A stretch of 36,964 nucleotides of DNA from JBBITW01 sp037440525 (GCA_037440525.1 JBBITW010000011.1:1-36964); one strand, 5' to 3'. Positions 7,038-15,290 are shown, counted from the first letter of the stretch. Made by a program: numbers and translations. The notes: generated by a model from the sequence alone, not told the origin.

Positions 7038-8561
7038 CTAAGCAATTATTGTGAAGACACCTTTCCCAACCGCAAAAGCACTCATCGCCCTGTCAGCAGT
7101 CAATAACATTGCATTGTATTCCAAACAGGTTTCTATTATCCTTTCATCCCTGATGGTCCCTGAAAGATTATCAGGTATATCTTCAACCTTCCCTACCGAC
7201 TCAAGTCTGATCCTCCCCATCGAATTATATTTCCATAATTTTTCAAACTCTCTCTTACCTCTCTGAGTTTGGTCACATTCTTTTCTTACAACAGGTGCGA
7301 GTAATATCGTAAAATCCTCAAAAAACCTCGAGGCATTAAGATCATTGCTGATGAGATTTCGCAATATTACACTGCTATCGGGTAATATATATCCACAATA
7401 ATATCGAAGTGTATAGCCTGAATTCCTTATTAATTTATCACAATCAGGGCATTTCAATTCAGATCTCCTGTGCTTATTCTCTTCAAATATAGCTATTGAA
7501 GCACCCTTTAGAATACTTCCACAAGAGGGACATACAATGGAGAGGGACTGAATAGAGAGATATCCTTTATTAAAATCTTCGAGAAACTTACTGGATAATA
7601 AACCCTCCTCGATTGGAGGTTCTATCTTCCTCTGTTTTCCAGCCTTCCCTTCTAATGCTCTAATATTCCTAAATGACCTCTTAACAAACCATGGCCATCC
7701 TTTACCTGATTCATACCATTTCTCAATCCATTTTACTGTTTGGGAGTCCCCTGCATTTCCAGAACCCACACTTAGAGTATCTACTTTATATTCTAAATTT
7801 TCATTTATAGACTTTAATACAGCCTCACGCATTCTTTTAGAAATTAAGGAGGCTGTTCTTACCTCAAGATATCGATCCTCAGCTCGTTTCACTACAACTA
7901 TTTGAGCACCCTGCTTTTTTAGGAAATTTAGAAACCTCTTTAGTGTGGGACCTATTCCATAGTCATCCAGAACAATTCGGGATTGAGCTATCTGGATTTT
8001 TCTAAAAAAGATATTCAAAATCCTCTGGTATGTCACATCCATTATTTTATTGAGATTAAATCTGTCTATCTGCCAGGGTGGGATTTTTTCATTAATAAAA
8101 TCGAATCCCTCTTTCCTAAGGCAATCTAAATTTTTGAATATCTCATCCCAGTATTCAAATTTATGCCGCTTTTTTGTGTCCGAAGGGCCAACAACCAAAT
8201 TAATCTTCTCAAATATCTCTTTGGGAAAAATCACCCCGGTAAGAACCATGTGGCCAATGACCTCACCCTTGCCTGTTTCATCGAGGCCTATCAAAAAATC
8301 CTTATCCGGCAGGACGTAGGTGATTTCAACGAGGGAATCTATCTCTCTCCATGCTTCAAACACAGAAGGGTCCTTAGAATTTGAAAATGTGCTAAAAAGT
8401 GAGCCTGTTTTATAAAATGTGAAAGTAGAATCAGAAAATTTTATCCTCCATACTTCATATTGGCCTTTAATTCTCTCCTCACTCCCACCATTATCTAAAA
8501 GAAATGCCTTTATCTTCTCTGCTACCGAACCTTTAATATCTTTCCATGTACGTCCTGGCAT
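7038..8561 (-). CDS. RNase HII/HIII-like nuclease fused to a zinc ribbon and a PIN domain
   Basis: The 507-residue protein joins four parts. Residues 1-85 are a small N-terminal domain resembling the TBP-like substrate-binding domain of RNase HIII. Residues 88-305 are an RNase H2-type core: GLDETGKGE (92-100; D94, E95), LDD (198-200), KRAEDRY with D229 then TASLISKRMRE (236-246), and GSGNAGDSQT (266-275). The GKGE form is closer to HIII. Residues 344-374 form a zinc ribbon (C344, C347, C371, C374). Residues 391-507 match a PIN nuclease with the full acidic set D395, E428, D472 and D490. Family knowledge predicts cleavage of RNA in RNA/DNA hybrids by the first core and ssRNA cleavage by the second. 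It is the last gene of a five-gene minus-strand operon. The start at 8561 gives an intact N-terminus. Confidence 0.75.
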   Translation of the reverse strand: MPGRTWKDIKGSVAEKIKAFLLDNGGSEERIKGQYEVWRIKFSDSTFTFYKTGSLFSTFSNSKDPSVFEAWREIDSLVEITYVLPDKDFLIGLDETGKGEVIGHMVLTGVIFPKEIFEKINLVVGPSDTKKRHKFEYWDEIFKNLDCLRKEGFDFINEKIPPWQIDRFNLNKIMDVTYQRILNIFFRKIQIAQSRIVLDDYGIGPTLKRFLNFLKKQGAQIVVVKRAEDRYLEVRTASLISKRMREAVLKSINENLEYKVDTLSVGSGNAGDSQTVKWIEKWYESGKGWPWFVKRSFRNIRALEGKAGKQRKIEPPIEEGLLSSKFLEDFNKGYLSIQSLSIVCPSCGSILKGASIAIFEENKHRRSELKCPDCDKLIRNSGYTLRYYCGYILPDSSVILRNLISNDLNASRFFEDFTILLAPVVRKECDQTQRGKREFEKLWKYNSMGRIRLESVGKVEDIPDNLSGTIRDERIIETCLEYNAMLLTADRAMSAFAVGKGVFTIIA

Positions 8562-8589
8562 TTCTAATTCACCTTACCAAAATATGCTC

Positions 8590-9390
8590 CTAAGATATTC
8601 GGTTCCTGATCTTCTTAAGAATCTCATCATGCCTCGGGCAAAACTCATATCTCCCACCAAGCTGAGAGTGAATAACCTCCTCCTGCCAGTGGCTATTAAA
8701 GAGACGGCAATCCCTATCCTCACAGAATGGATTATCAACCAGATGATAAAATATGGCCTGCATGAGATAACCCTTCACCACTTCTGTCATCCTTAAATCA
8801 CCGTGATCGAGGATTCTTCCTTGATATTCCTCTTTTAGTAATTCGACTGGAATGCCCATCTGCCTTTTTATATAGAACTCTCTCGGTTTTGCAGGGGCCT
8901 CAACAATCCCTGAGGTGGAGATAAGATGGGGATAACCATGAAGACTTGTTCGGGCATGGTATCTATGATCATCTCGACTCCATGTCCCAAATAGTTGGTT
9001 TGTTAAAAGAATGACACATTTCCCTGATTCAAATCTACCTTTGAATATAAGTTGCCATATTATCCGTTGATAAAGTACTCCTTCATAGAGAATTCCAAAT
9101 AGCTTCCATCTCTGAGTTTTGATCCTTCTCTTCTCATAGTCAATTTCAGCCTTAAGAGGTATCCCTAATGTAAACATCTTACTGGGATCTTTAACTTTTA
9201 TCTTTGCGAATTCCTCAGCAACAGTCTCAAGCCTATCCTCCGAAACTCCTCTGTAGATATTTCCTCGAAAAGAGATGGGGATTCGAGCCCTCTCAAAAAT
9301 ATATAGAGCCAATTCTTTTAAATTGAGCCCTTTTAAATCACCCTCTTGATATAGTTCGACTCTGGCGGGGATATGGTGAATAGGTTTCAC
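8590..9390 (-). CDS. Uncharacterised protein with archaemetzincin-like Cys/His tail (possibly DUF6775)
   Basis: The 266-residue soluble protein has a central conserved-looking block (RYHARTSLHGYP, STSGIVEAPAKPREFY) and a Cys/His-rich C-terminus: NPFC-x4-CRLFNSHWQEE...FCPRH. The tail spacing recalls the C-x4-C...FC..C zinc site of archaemetzincins, but the HExxHxxG catalytic helix that should precede it is not present. I believe this is the family annotated as a putative metallopeptidase, DUF6775, though I cannot confirm it. Its start overlaps the thi4-like stop by 4 bases (ATGA), so the two are translationally coupled. A peptidase activity is doubtful; a zinc-binding structural role is equally possible. 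Confidence 0.55.
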   Translation of the reverse strand: MKPIHHIPARVELYQEGDLKGLNLKELALYIFERARIPISFRGNIYRGVSEDRLETVAEEFAKIKVKDPSKMFTLGIPLKAEIDYEKRRIKTQRWKLFGILYEGVLYQRIIWQLIFKGRFESGKCVILLTNQLFGTWSRDDHRYHARTSLHGYPHLISTSGIVEAPAKPREFYIKRQMGIPVELLKEEYQGRILDHGDLRMTEVVKGYLMQAIFYHLVDNPFCEDRDCRLFNSHWQEEVIHSQLGGRYEFCPRHDEILKKIRNRIS

Positions 9391-10184
9391 TTCTTCCTTA
9401 TCTTAGAAAGGATGACCTGAGCCCCCTTACGACCTGATAGTAACATAGCCCCGAATGTGGGACCCATTCTTGGAAGCCCATAGGTGGTTGCCACTGCCAT
9501 CCCTGTTACTATTAGCCCTGGATGAGCCTCCCCTGTATGTTCAACAACAAGATCGTCAGATCGCTCCACCCACATGGCTCCATACCCTGATGTCTTGAGT
9601 ATACCTCTCTCCTCAAGCTTCTTTACCACACAGGCATCATGGCCTGTTGAATCAATAACAAACTTTGCCTCTAAGGCAATTGGATCAACACATGTGATCT
9701 CACGTGGAAGGGCCTGGACAGGGGTCCAGTTCACAACAGCGCCGCAGACCTGATTTCCCTCTCTCAAAATTACATCATCAAATATCGTCATATTGGCAAA
9801 TTTTACGCCTGCATCGCATGCAGCGGCTATCAACTTAGAGCAGGCATGTGGACCATCCGCTACATATAGACCCTTGGTCACCTTTTCAAAAGGAATCCCC
9901 AACTCTTCAAGGATTTCTTCACCGGGTTCCCTTACAGTTACCTTATTCATTAGATAACCACCTATCCAGAATCCTCCCCCAATATAATTGTTTCTCTCCA
10001 CGATCAGTGTCTTCACACCTTTTCGGGCAACATCCCTCCCTGCCATCAAACCACTTGGTCCCCCTCCAATAATGAGGCAATCACTTTCCACATATTCGAT
10101 GAACTGTCGGGCAAAACCATCAACGATGGCTCTCGTAACCTCTTTCTCACTAACAGGTGCAAAAATCTTTTTCTTCTCAGCCAT
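9387..10184 (-). CDS. thi4: Thi4-family thiazole synthase (ADP-thiazole / ribose-1,5-bisphosphate-type)
   Basis: The 265-residue FAD/NAD-binding protein has the Rossmann motif IIGGGPSGLMAG (38-49), VERNNYIGGGFW, the DSTGHDA segment and the C-terminal GLPRMGPTFGAMLLSGRKGA block diagnostic of Thi4. Thi4 makes the thiamin thiazole precursor from NAD, glycine and sulfur. The residue just before VDP (TCVDP) is Cys165, which by my alignment is the position of the sulfur-donating Cys of yeast Thi4 (C205); many anaerobic prokaryotic Thi4s have His there and use free sulfide. A preserved Cys suggests a single-turnover enzyme or one re-sulfurated by a partner such as the neighbouring PP-loop enzymes. 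It starts at ATG 10184, preceded by an AGGAGG-type site. No TPP riboswitch was recognised upstream. Confidence 0.85.
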   Translation of the reverse strand: MAEKKKIFAPVSEKEVTRAIVDGFARQFIEYVESDCLIIGGGPSGLMAGRDVARKGVKTLIVERNNYIGGGFWIGGYLMNKVTVREPGEEILEELGIPFEKVTKGLYVADGPHACSKLIAAACDAGVKFANMTIFDDVILREGNQVCGAVVNWTPVQALPREITCVDPIALEAKFVIDSTGHDACVVKKLEERGILKTSGYGAMWVERSDDLVVEHTGEAHPGLIVTGMAVATTYGLPRMGPTFGAMLLSGRKGAQVILSKIRKK

Positions 10185-10211
10185 ATAATCCTCCTGTGGT
10201 TTTTATGATCT

Positions 10212-11213
10212 TTAACAAATCATCAACTCCTCTGCCTCCATCTGAGTGGCAGGGGAGATAATAATAGATTTGTTATCAGCTTCATCAACATTTTTATAGG
10301 TCACCTCAACCTTATCTAAATCCTTTGCCTTGCTATAGCGTGCTGAAATCGCAGCGGCCTTTTCAATCTCTTCCTTATTCGGATCTCCTCTCAGAAGGGA
10401 GAGAGGGCCTGGGAAGTAAAGGAGCTTCATTAGAATATCTCTGCCCCGAGCAAAGGTCGAGATTTTCCTATTCTCCTCTTCATTTCTCCCTATTATAAGT
10501 TTTAATTTTGGAGATAGTCGATAGTGTCTCCCAATCTTGAGAAGGTGAATATCATTGAGTGAAAAATTGATCTGATGAACCATAAGATCTTTTACCCTTT
10601 TTGCAAAACCAGGGTCAGTAAGAAGACAACCTCCTGCAGGACAGGGATAGTCACGAATACCTAAATCCTCTGCCAATTTGATCTGGGGTTTTCTCGAACG
10701 CCCCTGGAAATCAAGAAGCCTATCTCGATTGACCCATCCCTCCCTTTCGGGTATGGTGGGAGGTAGAAATTTTGCAGAAAGAGGTCTTAAAATCAAACCA
10801 TCAAGCCCTGCCTCCTTTTCGATCAAACGCATCGTTTCCCTTCTCTGTGACATAGGTCTCTGTCCAAGAACCTCACCTGTAACAATGAAAGAAGCCCCTG
10901 AGTCAAGCATGTAGTCTTTGGCCTTCTTGAACATGAAGATCCTGCAATCAATACATGGATTCATGTTACTGCCATAACCATACTTTGGATTTTTTAATAC
11001 ATCTAAATATTCTTCTGAGACATTAAATACCTTCAACGATATTCCGAGCATCTCCACAGCCTTCTGCGAGGAAAGACACGTCTCACCTCTATTTGTGCAG
11101 GTGCAAAATGGGGTCAGAAAGTTTAATGCCTCAAGACCTATTCCCTGTGAAAGAATAATTCTTGCTGCAAGGGTGCTGTCAAGCCCACCTGAGAGTAGTG
11201 CAATAGCCTTCAT
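10212..11213 (-). CDS. ThiI-like PP-loop ATPase with NFACT-R-like C-terminus
   Basis: The 333-residue protein starts with a PP-loop SGGLDST (8-14) that binds ATP and adenylates a substrate. Cysteines lie at C37/C39/C46 (FCTCTNRGETC), C87/C90 (NPCIDC) and C191/C196 (PCPAGGC), suggesting a metal or Fe-S site or persulfide chemistry. The second half (about 220-300, IIGRNEEENRKI) resembles the NFACT-R/DUF814 domain, an RNA-binding module. It lacks the THUMP and ferredoxin-like domains of true ThiI, so the 4-thiouridine assignment often given to such proteins is uncertain; tRNA or sulfur-carrier thiolation is likely. Its start overlaps the larE stop by 4 bases and it precedes thi4, both sulfur genes. 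Confidence 0.7.
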   Translation of the reverse strand: MKAIALLSGGLDSTLAARIILSQGIGLEALNFLTPFCTCTNRGETCLSSQKAVEMLGISLKVFNVSEEYLDVLKNPKYGYGSNMNPCIDCRIFMFKKAKDYMLDSGASFIVTGEVLGQRPMSQRRETMRLIEKEAGLDGLILRPLSAKFLPPTIPEREGWVNRDRLLDFQGRSRKPQIKLAEDLGIRDYPCPAGGCLLTDPGFAKRVKDLMVHQINFSLNDIHLLKIGRHYRLSPKLKLIIGRNEEENRKISTFARGRDILMKLLYFPGPLSLLRGDPNKEEIEKAAAISARYSKAKDLDKVEVTYKNVDEADNKSIIISPATQMEAEELMIC

Positions 11214-12031
11214 TCTAAGACCTCATTCATTGAGCCTGAACGAAATCCCTGAAGATCTAAGGTAATATAATGATAACCTATCTTTTTCAGATATTGAACA
11301 ACCCTTTCCCTCGTTTTGTCTTCGAGTAATCTTCCCATCTCCTCTTTATAGACCTCTATTCTTGCGAGATCTCTATAATGCCTTACCCTGACCTGTTTAA
11401 AACCGAGCCCAATCAAAAAGTCCTCTGCCTCATTTACCATTCTCAATCCTTCTTCTGTAATCGGGTCATGGTAAGGAAAGCGTGAAGCCAGACAGGCAAA
11501 GGATGGCTTGTCCCAAGTAGAAAGCCCCATCGACTTTGAGGCTTCCCTTATCTCTTCCTTGGAAAACATGGCCTCTCTTAGAGGACTTCGAATCCCATGT
11601 TCCTGAATCGCCCTCTTTCCGGGTCTATGGTCAGTTTCATCATCCAATGTAGAGCCCTCTACAATATGGGAGATATTCTCCGCTTTAGCAACCTTTCTCA
11701 ATTCCCCAAAGAGTTCTCTTTTACAGAAATAACAACGCTCAGGTGGATTCTTTGAGAAACCCTCAATCTCAAGTTCGTTCGACTCGATAAGGAGATGCTT
11801 TACTCCTATCTTTTGGGCCATCTCTTTGGCTATTCTTAACTCCCTTTCAGGATATAAAGGGGATAAAGCAGTTACAGCAATGACATTTCTATCCCCGAGT
11901 GTATCCCTTGCAACCTTAAGCAGAAAGGTGCTATCTACCCCGCCAGAATATGCTACAATAACTCTATTCATGGAAATAAATATATCTCTTAAACTCTTTA
12001 ATTTCTCCTCAATCCTTTGATCCATGGCCAT
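11210..12031 (-). CDS. larE: ATP-dependent sulfur transferase LarE
   Basis: The 273-residue protein has a PP-loop YSGGVDST (28-35), PERCYFCKREL with C100 and C103, the EGSTLDDE-DHRPGKRA block, and SFACLASRFPY with C180. LarE adenylates the nicotinic-acid-derived precursor and supplies sulfur to make the dithiolate of the nickel-pincer cofactor. Single-Cys LarEs sacrifice their own Cys; forms with three cysteines hold a 4Fe-4S cluster that can carry an extra sulfide and turn over repeatedly. C100, C103 and C180 suggest the latter. It is the first gene of the operon; larC lies about 7 kb away on the same strand. ATG 12031 and ATG 12025 are both possible starts; neither has a clear ribosome-binding site, and a TATATA stretch lies directly upstream. 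Confidence 0.85.
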   Translation of the reverse strand: MAMDQRIEEKLKSLRDIFISMNRVIVAYSGGVDSTFLLKVARDTLGDRNVIAVTALSPLYPERELRIAKEMAQKIGVKHLLIESNELEIEGFSKNPPERCYFCKRELFGELRKVAKAENISHIVEGSTLDDETDHRPGKRAIQEHGIRSPLREAMFSKEEIREASKSMGLSTWDKPSFACLASRFPYHDPITEEGLRMVNEAEDFLIGLGFKQVRVRHYRDLARIEVYKEEMGRLLEDKTRERVVQYLKKIGYHYITLDLQGFRSGSMNEVLE

Positions 12032-12096
12032 AATATATATAACCTAAGTTGAGCGATCTTTTTACTAAAAGCATTTCCGCCAAAGGTGGATCAGTC

Positions 12097-12109
12097 ATTG
12101 CGTGGCAAT
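12097..12109. repeat. Remnant of a small palindromic repeat
   Basis: ATTGC-GTG-GCAAT forms a 5-bp hairpin, with a second GATTGC about 20 bases on. It lies in the 139-base gap between larE and mnmA and looks like a decayed copy of a CATTGCG/GCAATC-type intergenic repeat. No gene or clear promoter was found in this gap. Confidence 0.35.
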
Positions 12110-12170
12110 CTCATATAAAATCGGGATTGCGGGACTAAATTCCTCCAAGTGTTAGAGAGGTGAACAATCA

Positions 12171-13256
12171 TTAATTGATAACTTCTTCAATCCATCCACC
12201 TCCAAGGACTAACTCCCCGTCGTAAAAAACTGCTGCCTGTCCTGGTGTGATAGCCTTCTGTGGAGACTTAAATATTACCTTTACTTTCCCATCGTCTTCC
12301 GGAAAAATTTCAGCCTCTTCTCCTTTATGATTATACCTTATCTTCACCTGCGCAGAAAAGGGAGACTCCCTTGTAAAAGGGGAGTTAATCCAGTTGACAC
12401 CACTAACAAGAAAACTCTTTCCATAAGCCTCTTCTTCTCCTCCAACCACAACTACATTTCTCTTCCTATCAATCCCTATCACATATAAAGGTCTTCCTTC
12501 TGTAATGCCAAGTCCTCTTCTCTGCCCGATCGTATAAAATGCAATCCCCTTATGCCTTCCGAGAATATTACCTTTTCTGTCCAATATAGGACCAGGTTCA
12601 ATGGATTCCTTTAATCTTTCTGATAAAAAAGAGTGATAGGAATGGTCACCGATAAAACATACCTCCTGACTTTCCGGCTTGTTATGAACCCGAAGGCCAA
12701 TCTCAAAAGCCTTCCGCCTTACATCATCCTTCCCAAATTCTCCAAGCGGGAATATACTTGATGAAAGCTGATCCTGCTTTAATGAGAAGAGAACATAAGA
12801 TTGATCTTTTTTTTGATCGATTGCCCTCTTTAAAAGAAATTCATTCCTCTTCTCATCCAATTCTAACCTTACATAATGACCTGTTGAGATATACTGAGCA
12901 TCCATCTCCATTGCCTTTTTTAAAAAAGAGCCAAATTTTATCTTTTCGTTGCAAATGATGCAAGGATTTGGTGTCCTTCCTTTAAGGTACTCCTCACAGA
13001 AATATTGAATCACCTCTCTTTCAAAATCCTCCCTGAGATGGAATACATAAAATGGTATTTCAAGTTGAAGGGCAACACGACGGGCATCCTCCATATCAGT
13101 GATACTACAACACCTAATTGGGCCTCCTGGTTCCCTATCCATCACTCCTATACAGATTGTTGCCCCTATAACCTCATATCCCTTCTCTTTGAGGAGCCAG
13201 GCGGAGGTGCTTGAATCAACCCCTCCACTCATTGCCACCACTACCCTCTTTTTCAA
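12171..13256 (-). CDS. mnmA: tRNA-specific 2-thiouridylase MnmA
   Basis: The 361-residue protein is full length for MnmA: PP-loop MSGGVDSS (9-16), NPCIICNEKIKFG with C99 and C102, STGHYVR (124-130), KDQSYVLFSL (150-159) and SQEVCFIG with C200, followed by the C-terminal beta-barrel with ITPGQAAVFYDG. It adenylates U34 of Lys, Glu and Gln tRNAs and inserts sulfur at C2. C99 and C200 correspond to the catalytic pair; the extra C102 matches the three-Cys set of MnmAs reported to bind a 4Fe-4S cluster. The start is a TTG at 13256 behind AGAGGTGG. It follows the NIL-ferredoxin gene on the same strand by 64 bases and is probably read from the same transcript. Confidence 0.93.
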   Translation of the reverse strand: MKKRVVVAMSGGVDSSTSAWLLKEKGYEVIGATICIGVMDREPGGPIRCCSITDMEDARRVALQLEIPFYVFHLREDFEREVIQYFCEEYLKGRTPNPCIICNEKIKFGSFLKKAMEMDAQYISTGHYVRLELDEKRNEFLLKRAIDQKKDQSYVLFSLKQDQLSSSIFPLGEFGKDDVRRKAFEIGLRVHNKPESQEVCFIGDHSYHSFLSERLKESIEPGPILDRKGNILGRHKGIAFYTIGQRRGLGITEGRPLYVIGIDRKRNVVVVGGEEEAYGKSFLVSGVNWINSPFTRESPFSAQVKIRYNHKGEEAEIFPEDDGKVKVIFKSPQKAITPGQAAVFYDGELVLGGGWIEEVIN

Positions 13257-13320
13257 ATATAGCCACCTCTTATTTAGCTATTTAAAATATATAAAAGTTT
13301 ATCCTTTGTAAATTAAATCT

Positions 13321-13728
13321 TCAGAACAAAATCTCCATTGCCTGATAGGGACAGACAGGAATACATAGCTCACAGGCAATGCATTTATCCCTTTTAAATG
13401 AGACCTTCATCTCTTTTCGATCCACATCCAATGCCTTAGTCGGGCAAAAAGATATACAAGCTGTACAATGGACACACCTATCCTCTCTCCATTTAACATC
13501 TTGAGCAAGAGGTTGAATCTCCACACCTATTTCATTAAGATATTTAAAACCTGCTTCTAATCCCGACCTCTTCCCTGTTATCTCCAGAACAAGCCTCCCC
13601 TCCTCATTTGGAGTTACCCGAGCCCTCAGGATATTTACTGTTAAATCATAGTCCTTTATAAGCTTTGATATAACAGGTTGATCCACAAGATGGGGTGGGT
13701 AGCTGAAAACAACTCTTCTTTTCTGCAT
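13321..13728 (-). CDS. NIL-domain 2[4Fe-4S] ferredoxin of direct homocysteine synthesis
   Basis: The 135-residue protein has an N-terminal NIL domain (about 3-75) and two 4Fe-4S motifs: C85-C88-C91-C95 and C116-C119-C122-C126, both CxxCxxCxxxCP. In Methanosarcina acetivorans an equivalent NIL-ferredoxin (MA1822) works with the DUF39 protein MA1821 to convert aspartate semialdehyde and sulfide to homocysteine. Here it lies 35 bases downstream of such a DUF39 gene. It likely supplies electrons or handles sulfur in that reaction. ATG 13728 is preceded by a GAGGGGG site. Confidence 0.88.
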   Translation of the reverse strand: MQKRRVVFSYPPHLVDQPVISKLIKDYDLTVNILRARVTPNEEGRLVLEITGKRSGLEAGFKYLNEIGVEIQPLAQDVKWREDRCVHCTACISFCPTKALDVDRKEMKVSFKRDKCIACELCIPVCPYQAMEILF

Positions 13729-13763
13729 TTGATACCCCCTCTTTCAGGTTAATATGATGCCCC

Positions 13764-14978
13764 TTAATTCTTTTTTATTGGCCTTTCTTTTAAAGGCTTA
13801 AAAACAATCCCTGAATCAACAGATGGAATTGGCTCCACAGGTTTTGTCAGGAGAAATTTCCCTGATTCAATCCATCCTTTTAATATCTGTGCTATCTCTC
13901 TGGCCCTGTAATAGCTCGAGAGACCAGAGGTAGGAACCTCTTTCCCTTTAACTGTTATCATCCCGCTTTTTAGCTGTTTGTAATTTACCTCTCCCAGACT
14001 TTCTGAAATAAATTGGGGATAAGCCTCACTATAGTCCACAACTTGAGCCCAGATATCTTCATCCCTAACCATTGTATATTGAAGAATCTCTTCATCCAGA
14101 ATTGGTATTGGAATGCCAATTCCAACTGTAAGTGTAACCCCATAACCTGTAAAGGAAGCCCCCTTGAGCCATTTTGGGCTCATCATCTTGAGATCTCCCG
14201 AAACAGATAGCGTCCCTGCAGGCATCTTCGGGACCCCCATATCTGTCCTCTTTACAGATGGATTGTGCTGTGTTCCATTTCCTACAACATAACCAATACC
14301 TCCACCAAGAAAGATCCTTGTTCCTATACCTATCGTCTTATAATATGGGTCATTTAGAAGAGGGCTCAATTGACCAGCACTACAATAGTTTGCATTTCCC
14401 ATCTTAGGCTGAAGTACACCCATATAGGTATAGATTATTCGGTCAGATAGATTTACAGCCACATTATAATTTTGATATGCATTTCTCATATTGAAGAGAA
14501 AGGATTCATTCATATCCTTAAGAGAGATCAATGTCTCTAAGGTCTTTCTCGGATAACAATCGGTCCCGTAGGCCACTGCAGTAAGTCTAACATCCTTCCC
14601 GGCCACGAGCTCCTCAATTACATAACCTCCACCATAAGAGAATTTTCCCGGATAGATCTTATTTCTCGGATCATCATCTGGCATGGCAGTTGCCCCTAAG
14701 AAGAAATCAACTGCTGCAAAACCCGTATAGACTGGAACGTCGTTTAAATAAGTTTTGCCTCCTCCTAACTTTATTCTCGGTTTTGAATGACCTATATTGA
14801 AATAGGCCCCTGATGAACACATCGGACCAAAAGTCCCTGTAGTAACCACATCAACTTCTTGCGCAGCTCTCTTTACACCTTTTTGAGCGCCATATTCAAT
14901 AACCTCCTCTGCTGTAAGGACTAAAGCCTTCCCTTTCTTGATCTTCTCATTTATCTCTTCAATGGTCTTTGCCATCAT
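13764..14978 (-). CDS. Homocysteine biosynthesis protein (DUF39 family)
   Basis: The 404-residue protein matches the DUF39/HcyBio family. Conserved-looking features include VTTGTFGPMCSSGAYFN with C54, GGGKTYLNDVPVYTG, YGTDCYPRKTLETL with C141, and GIGTRIFLGGGIGYVVGNGT; a CBS pair sometimes found in archaeal relatives is not present. The family makes homocysteine directly from aspartate semialdehyde, bypassing O-acyl-homoserine. C54 and C141 are the likely sulfur-handling residues. It is followed by the NIL-ferredoxin partner. Two ATGs occur in a row (14978, 14975) behind AAGGAGG; the second has the better spacing. The roughly 60 bases upstream are AT-rich and hold a TTGACA on the minus strand without a convincing -10. 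Confidence 0.88.
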   Translation of the reverse strand: MMAKTIEEINEKIKKGKALVLTAEEVIEYGAQKGVKRAAQEVDVVTTGTFGPMCSSGAYFNIGHSKPRIKLGGGKTYLNDVPVYTGFAAVDFFLGATAMPDDDPRNKIYPGKFSYGGGYVIEELVAGKDVRLTAVAYGTDCYPRKTLETLISLKDMNESFLFNMRNAYQNYNVAVNLSDRIIYTYMGVLQPKMGNANYCSAGQLSPLLNDPYYKTIGIGTRIFLGGGIGYVVGNGTQHNPSVKRTDMGVPKMPAGTLSVSGDLKMMSPKWLKGASFTGYGVTLTVGIGIPIPILDEEILQYTMVRDEDIWAQVVDYSEAYPQFISESLGEVNYKQLKSGMITVKGKEVPTSGLSSYYRAREIAQILKGWIESGKFLLTKPVEPIPSVDSGIVFKPLKERPIKKN

Positions 14979-15050
14979 CTTCCTCCTTTACTTTATCCTT
15001 TATAATTTATTTTTCATTGTTCATTATCGATTGTCAATTATATTTTATGA

Positions 15051-15216
15051 GAGCTCTGAAAAAGTCCTAGAATGACTGGGGAGGTAGGGTTCCAAACCCT
15101 TCGAATGCGGACATTAAGAAGTTAAATTGCTTATGCCTGCCTCAGGCAGGCGAAGGCTTTTCCACCCCACCTCCCCAGTCCAAAAAATCGTTTTTAATAC
15201 TTTTTCAGAGAACTCT
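15051..15216. repeat. MITE-like inverted-repeat element
   Basis: The element is about 166 bp with imperfect terminal inverted repeats. The left end is GAGCTCTGAAAAAGT then ACTGGGGAGGT (to 15085); the right end reads ACCTCCCCAGT (15170 onward) then ACTTTTTCAGAGAACTC. The middle holds a GCCTGCCTCAGGCAGGC palindrome (15135-15151). The left 70 bases recur inverted at about 205-285. A second end-like fragment (CGCTGAAAAAGTCCTGAAATGA) follows at 15226-15247. It lies in the 312-base gap between cysK and the DUF39 gene, and no transposase is encoded. Confidence 0.7.
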
Positions 15217-15290
15217 TTATTAGATCGCTGAAAAAGTCCTGAAATGATCGGGGGCAGGGCTTAAAAACCCTGGAATGCAAAAAGTAAAAT

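Noticed and set aside
10185..10211. TPP riboswitch before the thi4-like gene
   Set aside because: The gap is only 27 bases and no thi-box sequence was seen there or in the 139-base gap before larE.
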